The position numbers and the translations under genes are program-made. A stretch of 64,000 nucleotides of DNA. It comes from Paucidesulfovibrio longus DSM 6739. Lineage in GTDB: Bacteria; Desulfobacterota; Desulfovibrionia; Desulfovibrionales; Desulfovibrionaceae. Shown here piece after piece: positions 17,786-26,742 of the stretch. The notes under the pieces are model-generated. The model ran no database searches. It saw only the letters and a list, made by a program, of their open reading frames with translations, and was not told the DNA's origin. Numbering within the stretch: the first letter of the stretch is position 1; each line of letters starts with the position of its first letter. The stretch lies in contig NZ_ATVA01000014.1 of the NCBI RefSeq assembly GCF_000420485.1, positions 124,001 through 188,000 on the forward strand. The letters run 5' to 3'.

Positions 17786-17861
17786 TGGCGTCCCCAAGGG
17801 GATTTGAACCCCTGTTAACGGCGTGAGAGGCCGTCGTCCTAGGCCACTAGACGATGGGGAC
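17786..17861 (-). tRNA. tRNA-Glu (CTC)
   Basis: 76 bases including an encoded CCA. Acceptor GTCCCCA pairs with the GGGGAC end. The anticodon arm ACGGC-CTCTCAC-GCCGT gives anticodon CTC, which reads GAG. The T arm AGGGG-TTCAAAT-CCCCT is intact. It lies ten bases downstream of tRNA-Lys in the same transcript. Confidence 0.97.
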
Positions 17862-17871
17862 ACAGCTTAAC

Positions 17872-17947
17872 TGGTGGGCCGTATTGGGCTCGAACCAATG
17901 ACTCTCTGCTTAAAAGGCAGATACTCTACCATCTGAGTTAACGGCCC
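17872..17947 (-). tRNA. tRNA-Lys (TTT)
   Basis: 76 bases with encoded CCA. Acceptor GGGCCGT pairs with ACGGCCC. The anticodon loop CTTTTAA between TCTGC and GCAGA gives anticodon TTT. The D arm (GTTAACTCAGATGGTAGAG) and T arm (TTGG-TTCGAGC-CCAA) are canonical. First gene of the two-tRNA operon. Confidence 0.97.
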
Positions 17948-17979
17948 ACTTTGGAACGGCCCCGTTAAGGGAACGCTTT

Positions 17980-18007
17980 GATATACGTTTGCCCTTGTGC
18001 GTGTCAA
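17980..18007 (-). promoter_or_regulatory. Sigma70 promoter of the tRNA operon
   Basis: Minus strand: TTGACA (18002-18007), 16-base spacer, TATATC (17980-17985). The predicted start is about 25 bases before tRNA-Lys. Confidence 0.85.
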
Positions 18008-18083
18008 GCACGAACTTCAGAAAAATAATCAGCAAACGACGAATCTCTAATACTTTAGTATGATTGACGAAAAAAGATAATGC

Positions 18084-18112
18084 TTGAAATAGGGCATTGC
18101 TTGGTGTATAGA
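18084..18112 (+). promoter_or_regulatory. Sigma70 promoter of the PaaK-like gene
   Basis: TTGAAA (18084-18089), 17-base spacer, TATAGA (18107-18112), about 55 bases before the ATG, inside an AT-rich divergent region shared with the tRNA promoter. Confidence 0.75.
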
Positions 18113-18166
18113 ACAAATCCCATTTACCCCCAAAAAACCCTCCTGAGTCGAAAGGGAGATATGAGA

Positions 18167-19432
18167 ATGACCCGAAAAGACCGCACCGAAGGCATCTACT
18201 CCAGGCGCGAAGTCCTGGACGAATCCGAAAGGCGGCAATACTACCAGCTGCAGCTTAAGGAGCTTCTGAGCTACGCCTACCGGTATTCGGAGGACGTGAA
18301 GAAGCGTTTCGACAGGGCACAGTTCAACGTCGAGAAGTTCAAGACCCTGTCCGACCTCAAGCATATCCCCATCATCAAAAAGAAAGAGCTGATCTTTTTG
18401 CAGTCCATGGGACCGCGCCTGGGCGGACTGCTGACCAAGGATCTCGGCGAGCTTCGCCGCGTGTTTCTCTCCCCCGGACCGATCTTCGACCCCGAAGACC
18501 GCACCGAGGACTACTGGGGCTGGACCGAGGGCTTTTATGCCGCCGGCTTCCGCTCCGGCGACGTGACCCAGATCACGTTCAACTACCATCTCGCCCCGGC
18601 GGGCCTGATGTTCGAGGAGCCGCTCAAGGCGCTTTCCTGCGCCGTGATTCCGGCCGGCCCCTCCAGCACCGCCAGCCAGATCGAGATCATGCAGAAGCTG
18701 CGCGTCACCGGATACGTGGGCACGCCCAGCTTTCTCATGCACCTGGCCCAGAAGGCCGAGGAGATGGGACTTTCCCTGCGCAAGGATCTCTTCATGGAAG
18801 TGGCCTTCGTCACGGGCGAGAAATTCTCCGAGAAGATGCGCACCACCCTGGAGAAGAAGTTCGACTGCATCATGCGCCAGGGCTACGGCACAGCGGACGT
18901 GGGCTGCATCGGCTACGAGTGCTTCCACAAGTCCGGCCTGCACCTGAGCAACCGCGCCTTCGTGGAAATCTGCCATCCGGACACGGGCATCCCGCTCAAG
19001 GACGGCGAAGTGGGCGAGATCGTGGTCACGGCCTTCAACAAGACCTACCCGCTCATCCGCCTGGCCACGGGCGACCTCGGCTACCTGGACCGCAGCTCCT
19101 GCCAGTGCGGGCGCACCAGCCCCCGCCTCGGCGGCATCGTCGGCCGGGTGGACACCACGGCCCGCATCAAGGGCATGTTCGTCTACCCGCACCAGGTCGA
19201 GCAGGTCATGGCCCAGTTCGACGAGATCAAGCGCTGGCAGATCGAGGTCACCAACCCCGGCGGCGTGGACGAGATGGTCCTGAACATCGAGTCCGGCTCC
19301 TTCAAGCGCGAGGACGAGCTGCTGCATACCTTCCGCGAGAAGATCAAGCTGCGCCCCGTGCTCAAGGTGCTTGCGCCGGGAACGCTGCCGCCGCAGATCC
19401 GTCCCATCGAGGACAAGCGCACCTGGGATTAG
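18167..19432 (+). CDS. PaaK-like (phenylacetate-CoA ligase family) protein
   Basis: 421 residues from ATG 18167, eight bases after AAGGGAG; ATG 18161 is too close. Overall fold and length match PaaK-type adenylate-forming enzymes: RQGYGTADVG, RLATGDLGYLD, CQCGRTSPRLGGIVGRVD and the C-terminal lid domain. The usual Ser/Gly/Thr-rich ATP loop (SSGTTG) is absent; RRVFLSPGPIFDPED stands there. I recall a family branch in anaerobic Desulfobacterota with this SPGPI form, so it may use a different phosphate-binding mode or substrate. The acid substrate is unknown. Own promoter and terminator. Confidence 0.82.
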   Translation: MTRKDRTEGIYSRREVLDESERRQYYQLQLKELLSYAYRYSEDVKKRFDRAQFNVEKFKTLSDLKHIPIIKKKELIFLQSMGPRLGGLLTKDLGELRRVFLSPGPIFDPEDRTEDYWGWTEGFYAAGFRSGDVTQITFNYHLAPAGLMFEEPLKALSCAVIPAGPSSTASQIEIMQKLRVTGYVGTPSFLMHLAQKAEEMGLSLRKDLFMEVAFVTGEKFSEKMRTTLEKKFDCIMRQGYGTADVGCIGYECFHKSGLHLSNRAFVEICHPDTGIPLKDGEVGEIVVTAFNKTYPLIRLATGDLGYLDRSSCQCGRTSPRLGGIVGRVDTTARIKGMFVYPHQVEQVMAQFDEIKRWQIEVTNPGGVDEMVLNIESGSFKREDELLHTFREKIKLRPVLKVLAPGTLPPQIRPIEDKRTWD

Positions 19433-19456
19433 TCCCGGCTGCGAACGGCATCTCCG

Positions 19457-19488
19457 ACCCCCTGAAAGGCCTTCTTTCAGGGGGTTTT
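19457..19488 (+). terminator. Rho-independent terminator
   Basis: CCCCCTGAAAG pairs with CTTTCAGGGGG around a short loop, followed by TTTT; 25 bases after the PaaK-like stop. Confidence 0.95.
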
Positions 19489-19589
19489 CGTTTGCATTGC
19501 CCTGTGCTGCCGCGTTGTGGGAAAACAAGCGCACGGAGCCGCGACGACTGCCCGCGCAGGGCGGCCGCGAAACCTGAGGAGGGCATGGA

Positions 19590-20438
19590 ATGAAGTTGCC
19601 GCATGGACTGAAGACGCCGCAGGGGCGCGCATACATCGGCGTGGACGGCTGCCGGGGAGGATGGCTGGCCGCGGCGATCGGTCCGGACGGCCTTCGGTTC
19701 GAGCTGCACCGGACCGTTGCCGGGCTGTTCGGAGCGCACCGGGACACGACCATGCTCGTGGACATGCCCATGGGCCTGCCCCATGCCGGGGAGCCCGTTC
19801 GGCGCTGCGACGCCGAGGCGCGCAGGCTGCTCGGGCCCCGCCGTGCCAGCGTGTTTTCCCCGCCCTGCCGCGAGGCGCTCGCCGCAGGGGACCATGCCGA
19901 GGCCTGCGCCGTGAACCGTGCCGTCACGGGGCGCGGCCTGTCCATCCAGGCCTGGAACATCGCCCGGCGCATCCGGGAGCTGGACGAGCTGCTGCGGGCC
20001 GAGCCGGGAGCTTCCGGGCGGCTGCTGGAGTGCCATCCGGAGCTGTGTTTCGCCGCGCTCCTGGGAGCCCCCGCGACCCACCCCAAAAAAACCCGCGCCG
20101 GACGCGAGCAGCGGCTGAAAACCCTCCTTGGCTTGTGCCCGGAGGCCAAAGACCGTATCGTGCAGGGGTTGAAAAACTACGCCGGTCTCTGCGCGCACGA
20201 CGATTTTCTGGATGCGCTGGTCCTGGCTGTCTGCCTCGCCCTGGCCGAACCGCCGGGAGACGCGAGGCCGAACAGGGGGCCGAGGAGCGGGCTGGCCCGG
20301 CTGGGCCTGGACCCGCTGAGCGGGAACGCGCCTTGTGACGCGGCGGGGCTGCCCATGGTCATTCACGTTCCGCCGGGCATGGGCGGGGCGCCCCAGCCCC
20401 GCGATCCGTCACCGGAGGCCGGGCCGTCAGGGAGATGA
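19590..20438 (+). CDS. DUF429 protein (predicted RNase H-like fold)
   Basis: 282 residues. DUF429 signatures: YIGVDGCRGGWLAA at the start, LVDMPMGLP, the FSPPCREAL segment, ECHPELCFAAL and HDDFLDALVLAV near residue 215. The acidic residues in the first strand and the DDxLDA segment fit an RNase H-like active site. Activity has not been established for the family to my knowledge. First of a run of close forward genes (next start 3-6 bases on). The tail after about residue 230 is Pro/Gly-rich and probably disordered. Confidence 0.85.
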   Translation: MKLPHGLKTPQGRAYIGVDGCRGGWLAAAIGPDGLRFELHRTVAGLFGAHRDTTMLVDMPMGLPHAGEPVRRCDAEARRLLGPRRASVFSPPCREALAAGDHAEACAVNRAVTGRGLSIQAWNIARRIRELDELLRAEPGASGRLLECHPELCFAALLGAPATHPKKTRAGREQRLKTLLGLCPEAKDRIVQGLKNYAGLCAHDDFLDALVLAVCLALAEPPGDARPNRGPRSGLARLGLDPLSGNAPCDAAGLPMVIHVPPGMGGAPQPRDPSPEAGPSGR

Positions 20439-20441
20439 TGG

Positions 20442-21614
20442 ATGATGAAAACGAAGCGAATCTTGCTGTTGGCCGTGTTATTGCTTTCCGCGTGCGCCGC
20501 GCAGCGCACCGCGCCGCAGAGCCCCATGGGCATGGACTTCCTCCCGCAGAGCGGCGAATTCATCACCGTGGACGGTTCCAAGGCCGCGCCGGGAGAGGTG
20601 CTCGCCCTGGCCAAGTCCGCGGACTATCTGCTCCTGGGCGAGGGGCACCGCAATGCCTGCGACCATTCGGTGCAGCAGCTTCTCGTGCGGGAACTGGCCG
20701 AGGGCGGGCGGCCGCCCGCCGTGGGGCTGGAAATGGTCGGCACGGATCTTCAGCCCGTGCTGGACCGGTTCAACTCCGGCGAGCTGCCGCCCTCGGAAAT
20801 GGGAAAGGCGCTGGATTGGCAGGAGAACTGGGGCTACCCGTTTTCGCTCTTCGAGCCGCTGTTTGAAATCGCCCGGCGCTACGCCCTGCCCGTGGGGGCG
20901 TTGAACGCGCCCCGCGCCCTGGTCAAGGCCGTGAGCGAAAAGGGGCTGGACGCGCTCAGCCCCGCCGACCGCGAGCGGCTGCCCCGGGTCATCGTCCCCC
21001 CCATCCCCGAACAGCGGGACGAGCTGAAGAGCGTCTATGAGGAACATGCCCGCCAGGGCCGGAGTTCCGGAGATCTCGACCGCTTCCTCCTGGTGCAGTC
21101 TCTCTGGGACACCTCCATGGCCGAAAACGCTTTCGGCCTGCGCAAGAGCACCGGGCGTCCGGTCGTGATCATGGCCGGAGCCGGACATGTGGAGCGGGGC
21201 TGGGGAATCGCCTCCCGCCTGCGCACCCTGGACCCGCAGGCCCGCATCGTGCTCCTGCTGCCCCTGCGCGACAGCGCGGACTTCGACCGCCGCGACGGAG
21301 ACGGATTCTTCTACTGCCCGGAAACGTACCGCAGCCGCATGGGCATGACCCTGGAAGCGCGCGAGGGCCGCATCGTGGTCCGCGCGGTGGAGCGGGGCAG
21401 CCGAGCCGACACGGCGGGCATCCGGCCCGGCGACGTGCTCGAAGTCGCGCAGGGCCTTGCCGTGAAGTCGCTGCTCGACCTGCACTTCGCGGGCAAGCGG
21501 GCCCACGACCGGGACGAGTCTCTCGTATTCACCCTCTCCCGGCGCGGGGAGCCTGTTGTTGTCGATCTCGGAAAACTCGGAAAATCTGGTACGTCCGGAG
21601 AGGAAAAGCAATAA
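20442..21614 (+). CDS. ChaN/Tiki-like lipoprotein with C-terminal PDZ domain
   Basis: 390 residues (ATG 20445 is an equal choice; GGGAG at 20430-20434). Lipobox LLSAC predicts a lipoprotein with mature Cys near residue 18. The ChaN-like domain (about 45-275) has LLLGEGHRNACDH, VGLEMVG and late Gly/His in MAGAGHVERGWGIA; the family binds haem or, as Tiki-type proteins, may be a metalloprotease. A PDZ-like unit (about 300-375) follows with VERGSRADTAGIRPGDVLEV. The fusion suggests a substrate- or partner-recognising envelope protein. It abuts the next lipoprotein gene with no gap. Confidence 0.85.
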   Translation: MMKTKRILLLAVLLLSACAAQRTAPQSPMGMDFLPQSGEFITVDGSKAAPGEVLALAKSADYLLLGEGHRNACDHSVQQLLVRELAEGGRPPAVGLEMVGTDLQPVLDRFNSGELPPSEMGKALDWQENWGYPFSLFEPLFEIARRYALPVGALNAPRALVKAVSEKGLDALSPADRERLPRVIVPPIPEQRDELKSVYEEHARQGRSSGDLDRFLLVQSLWDTSMAENAFGLRKSTGRPVVIMAGAGHVERGWGIASRLRTLDPQARIVLLLPLRDSADFDRRDGDGFFYCPETYRSRMGMTLEAREGRIVVRAVERGSRADTAGIRPGDVLEVAQGLAVKSLLDLHFAGKRAHDRDESLVFTLSRRGEPVVVDLGKLGKSGTSGEEKQ

Positions 21615-22118
21615 ATGAAAGCTGGATATTTCATCTCCTTGCTCGTTTGCGGTTTGTTGTTGTTCAGCGCTGGCGGCTGCGGGGAGCAGCGCGACCTGGC
21701 CGCGCTCTTTCCCGAAAACATCGCCGGAGCGGAGCGCACGGAATTCCTGCTCGGAGAGGATGCGCTCCGCGCCGTGGACAAGCTGCACGGCAAGAGCATC
21801 CAGGCGCGCGACGCGGCGGTTGCCGTGTACGGCGCGGGCCACCCCCCGGCGGCCCAGGTCTGGGTGTCCACCGCGTCCAACGGCGCGGCCGCCCGCGAGC
21901 AGCTGGCGGTGATGGTCAACCGGATGCTCACCGGCAAGGCCACGCCCTTTGGGAAGCCTGCGGAGGAACGCCGGGCCGGGGTCGATCTCTACCGGACCGA
22001 GGGCCTGGGGATGGTGCATCTGATCTGGAGCCGCGACGAGCTGGTCTGGTGGCTGGCCGTGCTGCCGGGGCAGGAGGAAGCTTACCTGAAGGTCTTCCTG
22101 GAGCCGGGGGAAAAGTGA
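21615..22118 (+). CDS. Small lipoprotein of unknown function
   Basis: 167 residues; the ATG directly follows the stop of the ChaN-like gene. Signal peptide about 1-21 with lipobox-like SAGGC. Mature part of mixed character with AAAREQLAVMVNRML and VHLIWSRDELVWWLAV. No family recognised. Tight coupling to the ChaN-PDZ gene suggests a shared envelope task. Confidence 0.8.
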   Translation: MKAGYFISLLVCGLLLFSAGGCGEQRDLAALFPENIAGAERTEFLLGEDALRAVDKLHGKSIQARDAAVAVYGAGHPPAAQVWVSTASNGAAAREQLAVMVNRMLTGKATPFGKPAEERRAGVDLYRTEGLGMVHLIWSRDELVWWLAVLPGQEEAYLKVFLEPGEK

Positions 22119-24106
22119 TGCGCGAAGCAGGGGGAAGCGAGGTGCGGGAACTGCTGGAGCGCGCCGCGGCGGAGCACCGGCTCGACCGTCTGGACCAGGC
22201 GCGGCTGCTTTGCCGCAAGGCCCTGGAGCTGGAACCCGACCAGCCGGACGCGCTGCGCCTGCTCGGAGCGGTGGCGCTCCAGTCCGGACGCCATCGCCGC
22301 GCCGAAACCCTGCTGCGCCGCGCCGTGGAGCTGCTTCCGGAGAACGCCCAGGTCCGTCTGCACCTGGGCATGGCCCTGGAGGGCTGCGGCAGGCTCGGCG
22401 AAGCCGTGGAAGCCTACAAGGCCTGCATGGCCCTGGACCCGGACGCGGCCGAACCGTATGCCCGCTTCGGCAACCTGCTCAAGGACAACGGCCAGCTGCG
22501 CGAAGCCCTGGCCTGCTATGCCGGGGCGCTTCGCCGCGACCCGGACCACTTCGCGTCCCTGGTGAACATGGGCGGCGTGCTGCTGGAGTTGGGCCGGGGG
22601 CGCGACGCGGTGGATATTTCACGCCGGGCTGCGGAGCTGCGGCCCCTGGCCGTGCGCGCGCATCTGCATCTGGGCGCGGCCCTGCACGACGCTTGGCGCA
22701 CCACCGAGGCCGAATCGGCCTATCTGGCCGCGCTGGAGCTGGAGCCGGGCCATAGCGGGGCCATGAACAACCTGGGCGTGCTCAAGCGGGACCAGGGCCG
22801 CATCCGGGACGCGGTATCCTGGTTTCGCAAGGCCTGGAAAGCCGACCCGGACTTCGCTGCGGCGCGCAGCAATTACCTGCTGACCCGGCATTACCTTGCG
22901 GACGAGCAACGCGAAACGTTTCTGGAAGAGGCGCTCGCCTTCGGACACGACCTGGCCGATCCCCTGACTTCGCGTGCCAGGAGCCACGACAACGACCCGG
23001 ACCCGGACCGTCCCCTGCGCGTCGGCTATCTTTCCGGCGATCTGCGCCGTCATGCCGTGAGCAGTTTTCTCGTTCCTCTTTTGGCCGAGCATAATCCTGA
23101 AAATGTTGAGTTTTACTGTTACGCGAACAATCCGTATTCAGATGGTACTACAGATCATTTACGGTCAATTTGCAGTCTCTGGCGTAATATCCGTACAACC
23201 GGAGATATTGAAGCATCCGAAATAATGCGAGAAGACAAGATAGACATTCTCGTGGACCTCAGCGGGCATTCCTCGCACAACCGACTCCTGACCACGGCCA
23301 GAAAGCCCGCTCCGGTGCAGGCGCTCTGGCTCGGATATTTCGACACCACGGGAATGCGGGCGGTTGACTGGATCATCGCGGATCGGCACGTTTGCCCCGA
23401 GGAACAGGGAAAATTCTATTCGGAAGGGGTCTGGCGGCTGCCGGTGAGCTTCTGGTGCTATGGTCCGCCGGACGTTGAAGTGGAGCCTGTGGAAACTCCC
23501 TTCTTCGAGAGAAAAAGCATTACGTTCGGGTGCTTTAACAATACCGCAAAAATCAACAATACGGTTGTGGATGCCTGGGCCGCGATCCTTCGCCAAGTAC
23601 CGGAATCGGAGCTTCTGCTCCAGTCCGGCTCCTTTGCCGACAAGGACGTGCGCGCCCGCTATCAGAGCATGTTCTCGGACCGTGGCGTGGGGGATCGCGT
23701 GGCGTTTCGGCCACATATGGAGCTTCGCGGCTATCTGGCCTCGTATCAGGAGGTGGATCTGGCCTTGGACCCCTTCCCGTACGGCGGCGGCGCCACCACG
23801 GCGGACGCCCTCTGGATGGGCGTGCCCGTGGTCAGCCTGCGCGGCGGGCGCTTTTCCGGCCGCCTGTCCACCTCCCTCCTGGAGGCGGCGGGCCTCGGAG
23901 AGCTTGCAACTCGGACCCTGGACGACTATATCGCGTGTGCCGTGGGTCTTGCGCGCGAGCCCGAGCGCCTCGCCCTGCTGCGCAGCGATCTGCGCGGACG
24001 TCTGCTGGCCTCTCCGCTCTGCGACGCGAAACGCTTTGCCCGCGACATGGAAGCGGCCTACCGGGGCATGTGGTCCCGTTGGTGCGGAACATCCCGCCGT
24101 CATTAG
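22118..24106 (+). CDS. TPR protein with O-GlcNAc transferase (SPINDLY-type) catalytic domain
   Basis: 662 residues from ATG 22118, overlapping the upstream stop by one base. About seven TPR units (8-290) precede a glycosyltransferase-41 domain (about 300-655): RVGYLSGDLRRHAVSSFL with the His typical of OGT, LVDLSGHSSHNRL, PVQALWLGYFDTTGM, ITFGCFNN and DPFPYGGGATTADALWMGVP with the UDP-binding region. The family transfers GlcNAc or other sugars to protein Ser/Thr; bacterial members often modify flagellin or surface proteins. Bases about 23075-23560 are clearly less GC-rich than the flanks, hinting at a mosaic history. Confidence 0.9.
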   Translation: MREAGGSEVRELLERAAAEHRLDRLDQARLLCRKALELEPDQPDALRLLGAVALQSGRHRRAETLLRRAVELLPENAQVRLHLGMALEGCGRLGEAVEAYKACMALDPDAAEPYARFGNLLKDNGQLREALACYAGALRRDPDHFASLVNMGGVLLELGRGRDAVDISRRAAELRPLAVRAHLHLGAALHDAWRTTEAESAYLAALELEPGHSGAMNNLGVLKRDQGRIRDAVSWFRKAWKADPDFAAARSNYLLTRHYLADEQRETFLEEALAFGHDLADPLTSRARSHDNDPDPDRPLRVGYLSGDLRRHAVSSFLVPLLAEHNPENVEFYCYANNPYSDGTTDHLRSICSLWRNIRTTGDIEASEIMREDKIDILVDLSGHSSHNRLLTTARKPAPVQALWLGYFDTTGMRAVDWIIADRHVCPEEQGKFYSEGVWRLPVSFWCYGPPDVEVEPVETPFFERKSITFGCFNNTAKINNTVVDAWAAILRQVPESELLLQSGSFADKDVRARYQSMFSDRGVGDRVAFRPHMELRGYLASYQEVDLALDPFPYGGGATTADALWMGVPVVSLRGGRFSGRLSTSLLEAAGLGELATRTLDDYIACAVGLAREPERLALLRSDLRGRLLASPLCDAKRFARDMEAAYRGMWSRWCGTSRRH

Positions 24107-24115
24107 GAATCCAAG

Positions 24116-24946
24116 ATGCCTGAACTCCCCGAAGTGGAAACCATCGCTCGCGGGCTGCGCGAAACCCTGCCGGGGCTCGTCTTTGCCGATGTCGCGGTCT
24201 ACGATCTGCGGGCCGTGCCCGGCCACGAGCCGGAGGAGTTCGTGCGCCGCACGCGGGGCCGCACCGTGGCGAGCGTCCGTCGCCGGGGCAAGCTGCTGCT
24301 CCTCGACCTGGAGTTCGACGCCGCGCCGCAGTCCGTGCTCACGGTGCACCTGCGCATGACGGGCCGGGTCGTGCACGGACCGGACCGCGCGCCGGAATCC
24401 CACGAGCGCATCCGTTTCTCCATGAACGACGGCAGCGTATTGACCTTTTCGGACGTGCGGCGTTTCGGCGGTTGCCGGGTTTTCACCCCGGCGGAGCTGG
24501 AGCGATGGACCTTCTGGAACGTCCTGGGGCCGGAACCCCTGGAGATCGGCGAGTCCGAATTCGTCGCATTGTTCCGGGGCCGCAGGGCGAAGATCAAGGG
24601 ATTGCTCCTGGACCAGCGCGTCATCGCCGGCGTGGGCAACATCTATGCGGACGAGAGCCTGTTTCGCGCGGGAATCCGCCCGGATGCCGTGGCTTCCGGG
24701 CTTTCGGCGGCCCGGCTGAAGCGTCTGCGCAAGGTGCTCTGCGAAGTGCTGCGGCAGGCCATTGCGGAAAACGGCAGTTCCATCAGTGACTATAGAAATG
24801 CGCGGGGAGACGCTGGCGCGTTTCAGAATTCATTTCAGGTCTATGGGAAAGCCGGAGAACCCTGCGGGCGCTGCGGGCGCACCCTCTGCGGCTGCCGGGT
24901 GGCCGGACGTTCGTCCACATATTGCGACAATTGCCAAACAACCTGA
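24116..24946 (+). CDS. mutM: Formamidopyrimidine-DNA glycosylase
   Basis: 276 residues, standard. The N-terminal catalytic Pro2/Glu3 is in MPELPEVET; VHLRMTGR, DVRRFGG and VGNIYADESLFRAGI are canonical. The C-terminal zinc finger has four Cys in CGRCGRTLC and YCDNCQ. It removes 8-oxoguanine and fapy bases and nicks the strand. Nine bases after the glycosyltransferase gene. Confidence 0.97.
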   Translation: MPELPEVETIARGLRETLPGLVFADVAVYDLRAVPGHEPEEFVRRTRGRTVASVRRRGKLLLLDLEFDAAPQSVLTVHLRMTGRVVHGPDRAPESHERIRFSMNDGSVLTFSDVRRFGGCRVFTPAELERWTFWNVLGPEPLEIGESEFVALFRGRRAKIKGLLLDQRVIAGVGNIYADESLFRAGIRPDAVASGLSAARLKRLRKVLCEVLRQAIAENGSSISDYRNARGDAGAFQNSFQVYGKAGEPCGRCGRTLCGCRVAGRSSTYCDNCQTT

Positions 24947-25024
24947 AATGCTTGGTTATAGTCGTTATTGCGAACGTATGGGCACTCGAAAGATAAACAG
25001 TGTTCAATTTCAATATGTAGAAAG

Positions 25025-25045
25025 TCTCTAGTCATTTTCTAGAGA
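25025..25045 (+). other. Small hairpin in the murJ leader
   Basis: TCTCTAG pairs with CTAGAGA across a seven-base loop, 12 bases before the murJ ATG, in an AT-rich stretch. No T run follows, so it may affect translation or be incidental. Confidence 0.4.
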
Positions 25046-25056
25046 ATCGAGCAATA

Positions 25057-26724
25057 ATGAATACGACAGGTTGCAAGGCAGCCCCGGAATCGGGCGGAAA
25101 GGCCTCCAAAGAGGCGGGAAGCGGGGGCGGGCTGGCCAGGAACACCATGGTGGTGGCCGCTGCCACGTTGATATCGCGCGGGCTTGGATTCGTGCGCGAC
25201 GTGATCGTGGCCTTCGCCCTGGGCGCGGGAGCCTCGGCGGACGCCTTTTTCGTGGCCTTCCGCATCCCCAACCTGATGCGCCGCCTTTTCGGCGAGGGCT
25301 CGCTGACCATGGCCTTCATCCCGGTCTACGCCCGCGTGCGCGAGGAGCAGGGCGAGGCCGCGGCAAGGGAGATGGCCCGCTCCGCCATGATCTGGCTCTG
25401 CCTGATCCTCGGAGCGCTCACGCTGCTGGTGGAGGTGTTCGCCGGGCCTCTGACCTTTCTCATCGCGCCCGGATTCGCGGACAATCCCGAACTCTTCGCG
25501 CTGACCGCGAAGCTCCTGCGGATCTGCTTTCCCTATGTGCTCATGATCTGCGGCGTGGCGCTGTGCATGGGCATCCTCAACGCCCACGACCACTTCATGG
25601 CCCCGGCCTTGTCGCCCGTGATGCTCAACATCGCGCTCATCGCGGCGGCCCTGGCCGGGTATTACTCCGGGGGCGACGTGGCCCTGTGCATGGCCGTTGG
25701 CGTGCTCGCGGGCGGTCTGCTCCAATGGTGGCTCCAGCAGCCCTACCTGCGCGCCCAGGGCTTCACGTGGCGGGGGGCCTGGTCCTGGCGGGACGCGGGC
25801 GTGCGGCGCATGGCCCTGCTCATGCTGCCGACGGTCTTCGGCGCGGCGGTCTATCAGGTCAACATCCTGCTCGGCACCCTGCTGGCCTCGTATCTGCCCG
25901 AAGGCAGCGTCTCCTATCTCTACTACGCGGACCGGCTCGTGCAGTTCCCCCTGGGCGTTTTCGGCATCGCCGTGAGCACGGCGGCCCTGCCCAGCCTCTC
26001 GGTGCTGGCGGCCAAGGGACGCATGCCGGAATTCAACCGGACCCTGCGCACGGCAGTGGGCCTGACCATGTTCATTTCCCTTCCGGCCACCGCCGGATTG
26101 CTGGCCCTGTCCGAGCCGGTGATGCGCCTGCTCTTCCTGCGCGGCGCGTTCACCGCCGAGGCGGTGCAGGCCTCGGCCTCGGCCCTGGTGGCCTATTCCG
26201 CGGGCCTGCCGTTCATCGCGGCCCTGCGTCCTCTGGTGGCGGCGTATTACTCCCTGGAAAACACGCGCACCCCCGTGATTGTGGCCGTGGTCAGCCTGGT
26301 GGTCAACGTGGGCCTCGGCGCGTATTTGATGCAGTATTTCGCGCATGTGGGTCTGGCGGTGGCCGTGAGCGTTTCCGCGGCGGTCAACTTCGGGCTGCTG
26401 CTGACCTTTCTGCGCAAGAGGCTCGACCGCGCGCCTCTGCCCCTGGCCAGCTTCGCCAAGTGCCTCGGCCTTTCCGCCGTGGTCTACGCCGGAGCCTGGG
26501 CCAGCGCCCTGGGGCCGTCCCTGCTCTGGTTCGGGCTGATTCCGGTCTGGATCGTCTTCTACGTCGCCGGGGCCGTGGCCTTGCGCGTGCCCGAGGCGGA
26601 CCTCTTCCTGGGGGCGCTGCGCAGGCGCGTGCGCCGCAACAGGCCGGAAGGCGCTGAACCCGCAAAGGAACAGCCCGGCAGCGCCAACGCGGAAGGCGGC
26701 GGCAAGGGGGAAGACCGGGGATGA
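25057..26724 (+). CDS. murJ: Lipid II flippase MurJ (MviN)
   Basis: 555 residues with about 14 hydrophobic segments. Typical N-terminus NTMVVAAATLISRGLGFVRD then GAGASADAFFVAFRIPNLMRRLFGEGSLTMAFIPVY, including the conserved Arg and acidic pair. Middle: VYQVNILLGTLLASYLPEGS and YYADRLVQFPLGVFGIAVST. It flips lipid-linked peptidoglycan precursor to the outer face. The last 25 residues are polar and variable. No clear ribosome site before the ATG. Confidence 0.97.
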   Translation: MNTTGCKAAPESGGKASKEAGSGGGLARNTMVVAAATLISRGLGFVRDVIVAFALGAGASADAFFVAFRIPNLMRRLFGEGSLTMAFIPVYARVREEQGEAAAREMARSAMIWLCLILGALTLLVEVFAGPLTFLIAPGFADNPELFALTAKLLRICFPYVLMICGVALCMGILNAHDHFMAPALSPVMLNIALIAAALAGYYSGGDVALCMAVGVLAGGLLQWWLQQPYLRAQGFTWRGAWSWRDAGVRRMALLMLPTVFGAAVYQVNILLGTLLASYLPEGSVSYLYYADRLVQFPLGVFGIAVSTAALPSLSVLAAKGRMPEFNRTLRTAVGLTMFISLPATAGLLALSEPVMRLLFLRGAFTAEAVQASASALVAYSAGLPFIAALRPLVAAYYSLENTRTPVIVAVVSLVVNVGLGAYLMQYFAHVGLAVAVSVSAAVNFGLLLTFLRKRLDRAPLPLASFAKCLGLSAVVYAGAWASALGPSLLWFGLIPVWIVFYVAGAVALRVPEADLFLGALRRRVRRNRPEGAEPAKEQPGSANAEGGGKGEDRG

Positions 26725-26742
26725 GCGCGGAGGAGGAGCGCC

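Noticed and set aside
17195-17863. Minus-strand open frame through tRNA-Glu and the ASCH gene
   Set aside because: It covers a tRNA gene, a terminator and a recognisable ASCH gene on the other strand.
17786-17947. tRNA genes as an integration site of a mobile element
   Set aside because: Both tRNA genes are complete, no duplicated 3' end is seen, and no integrase lies nearby.
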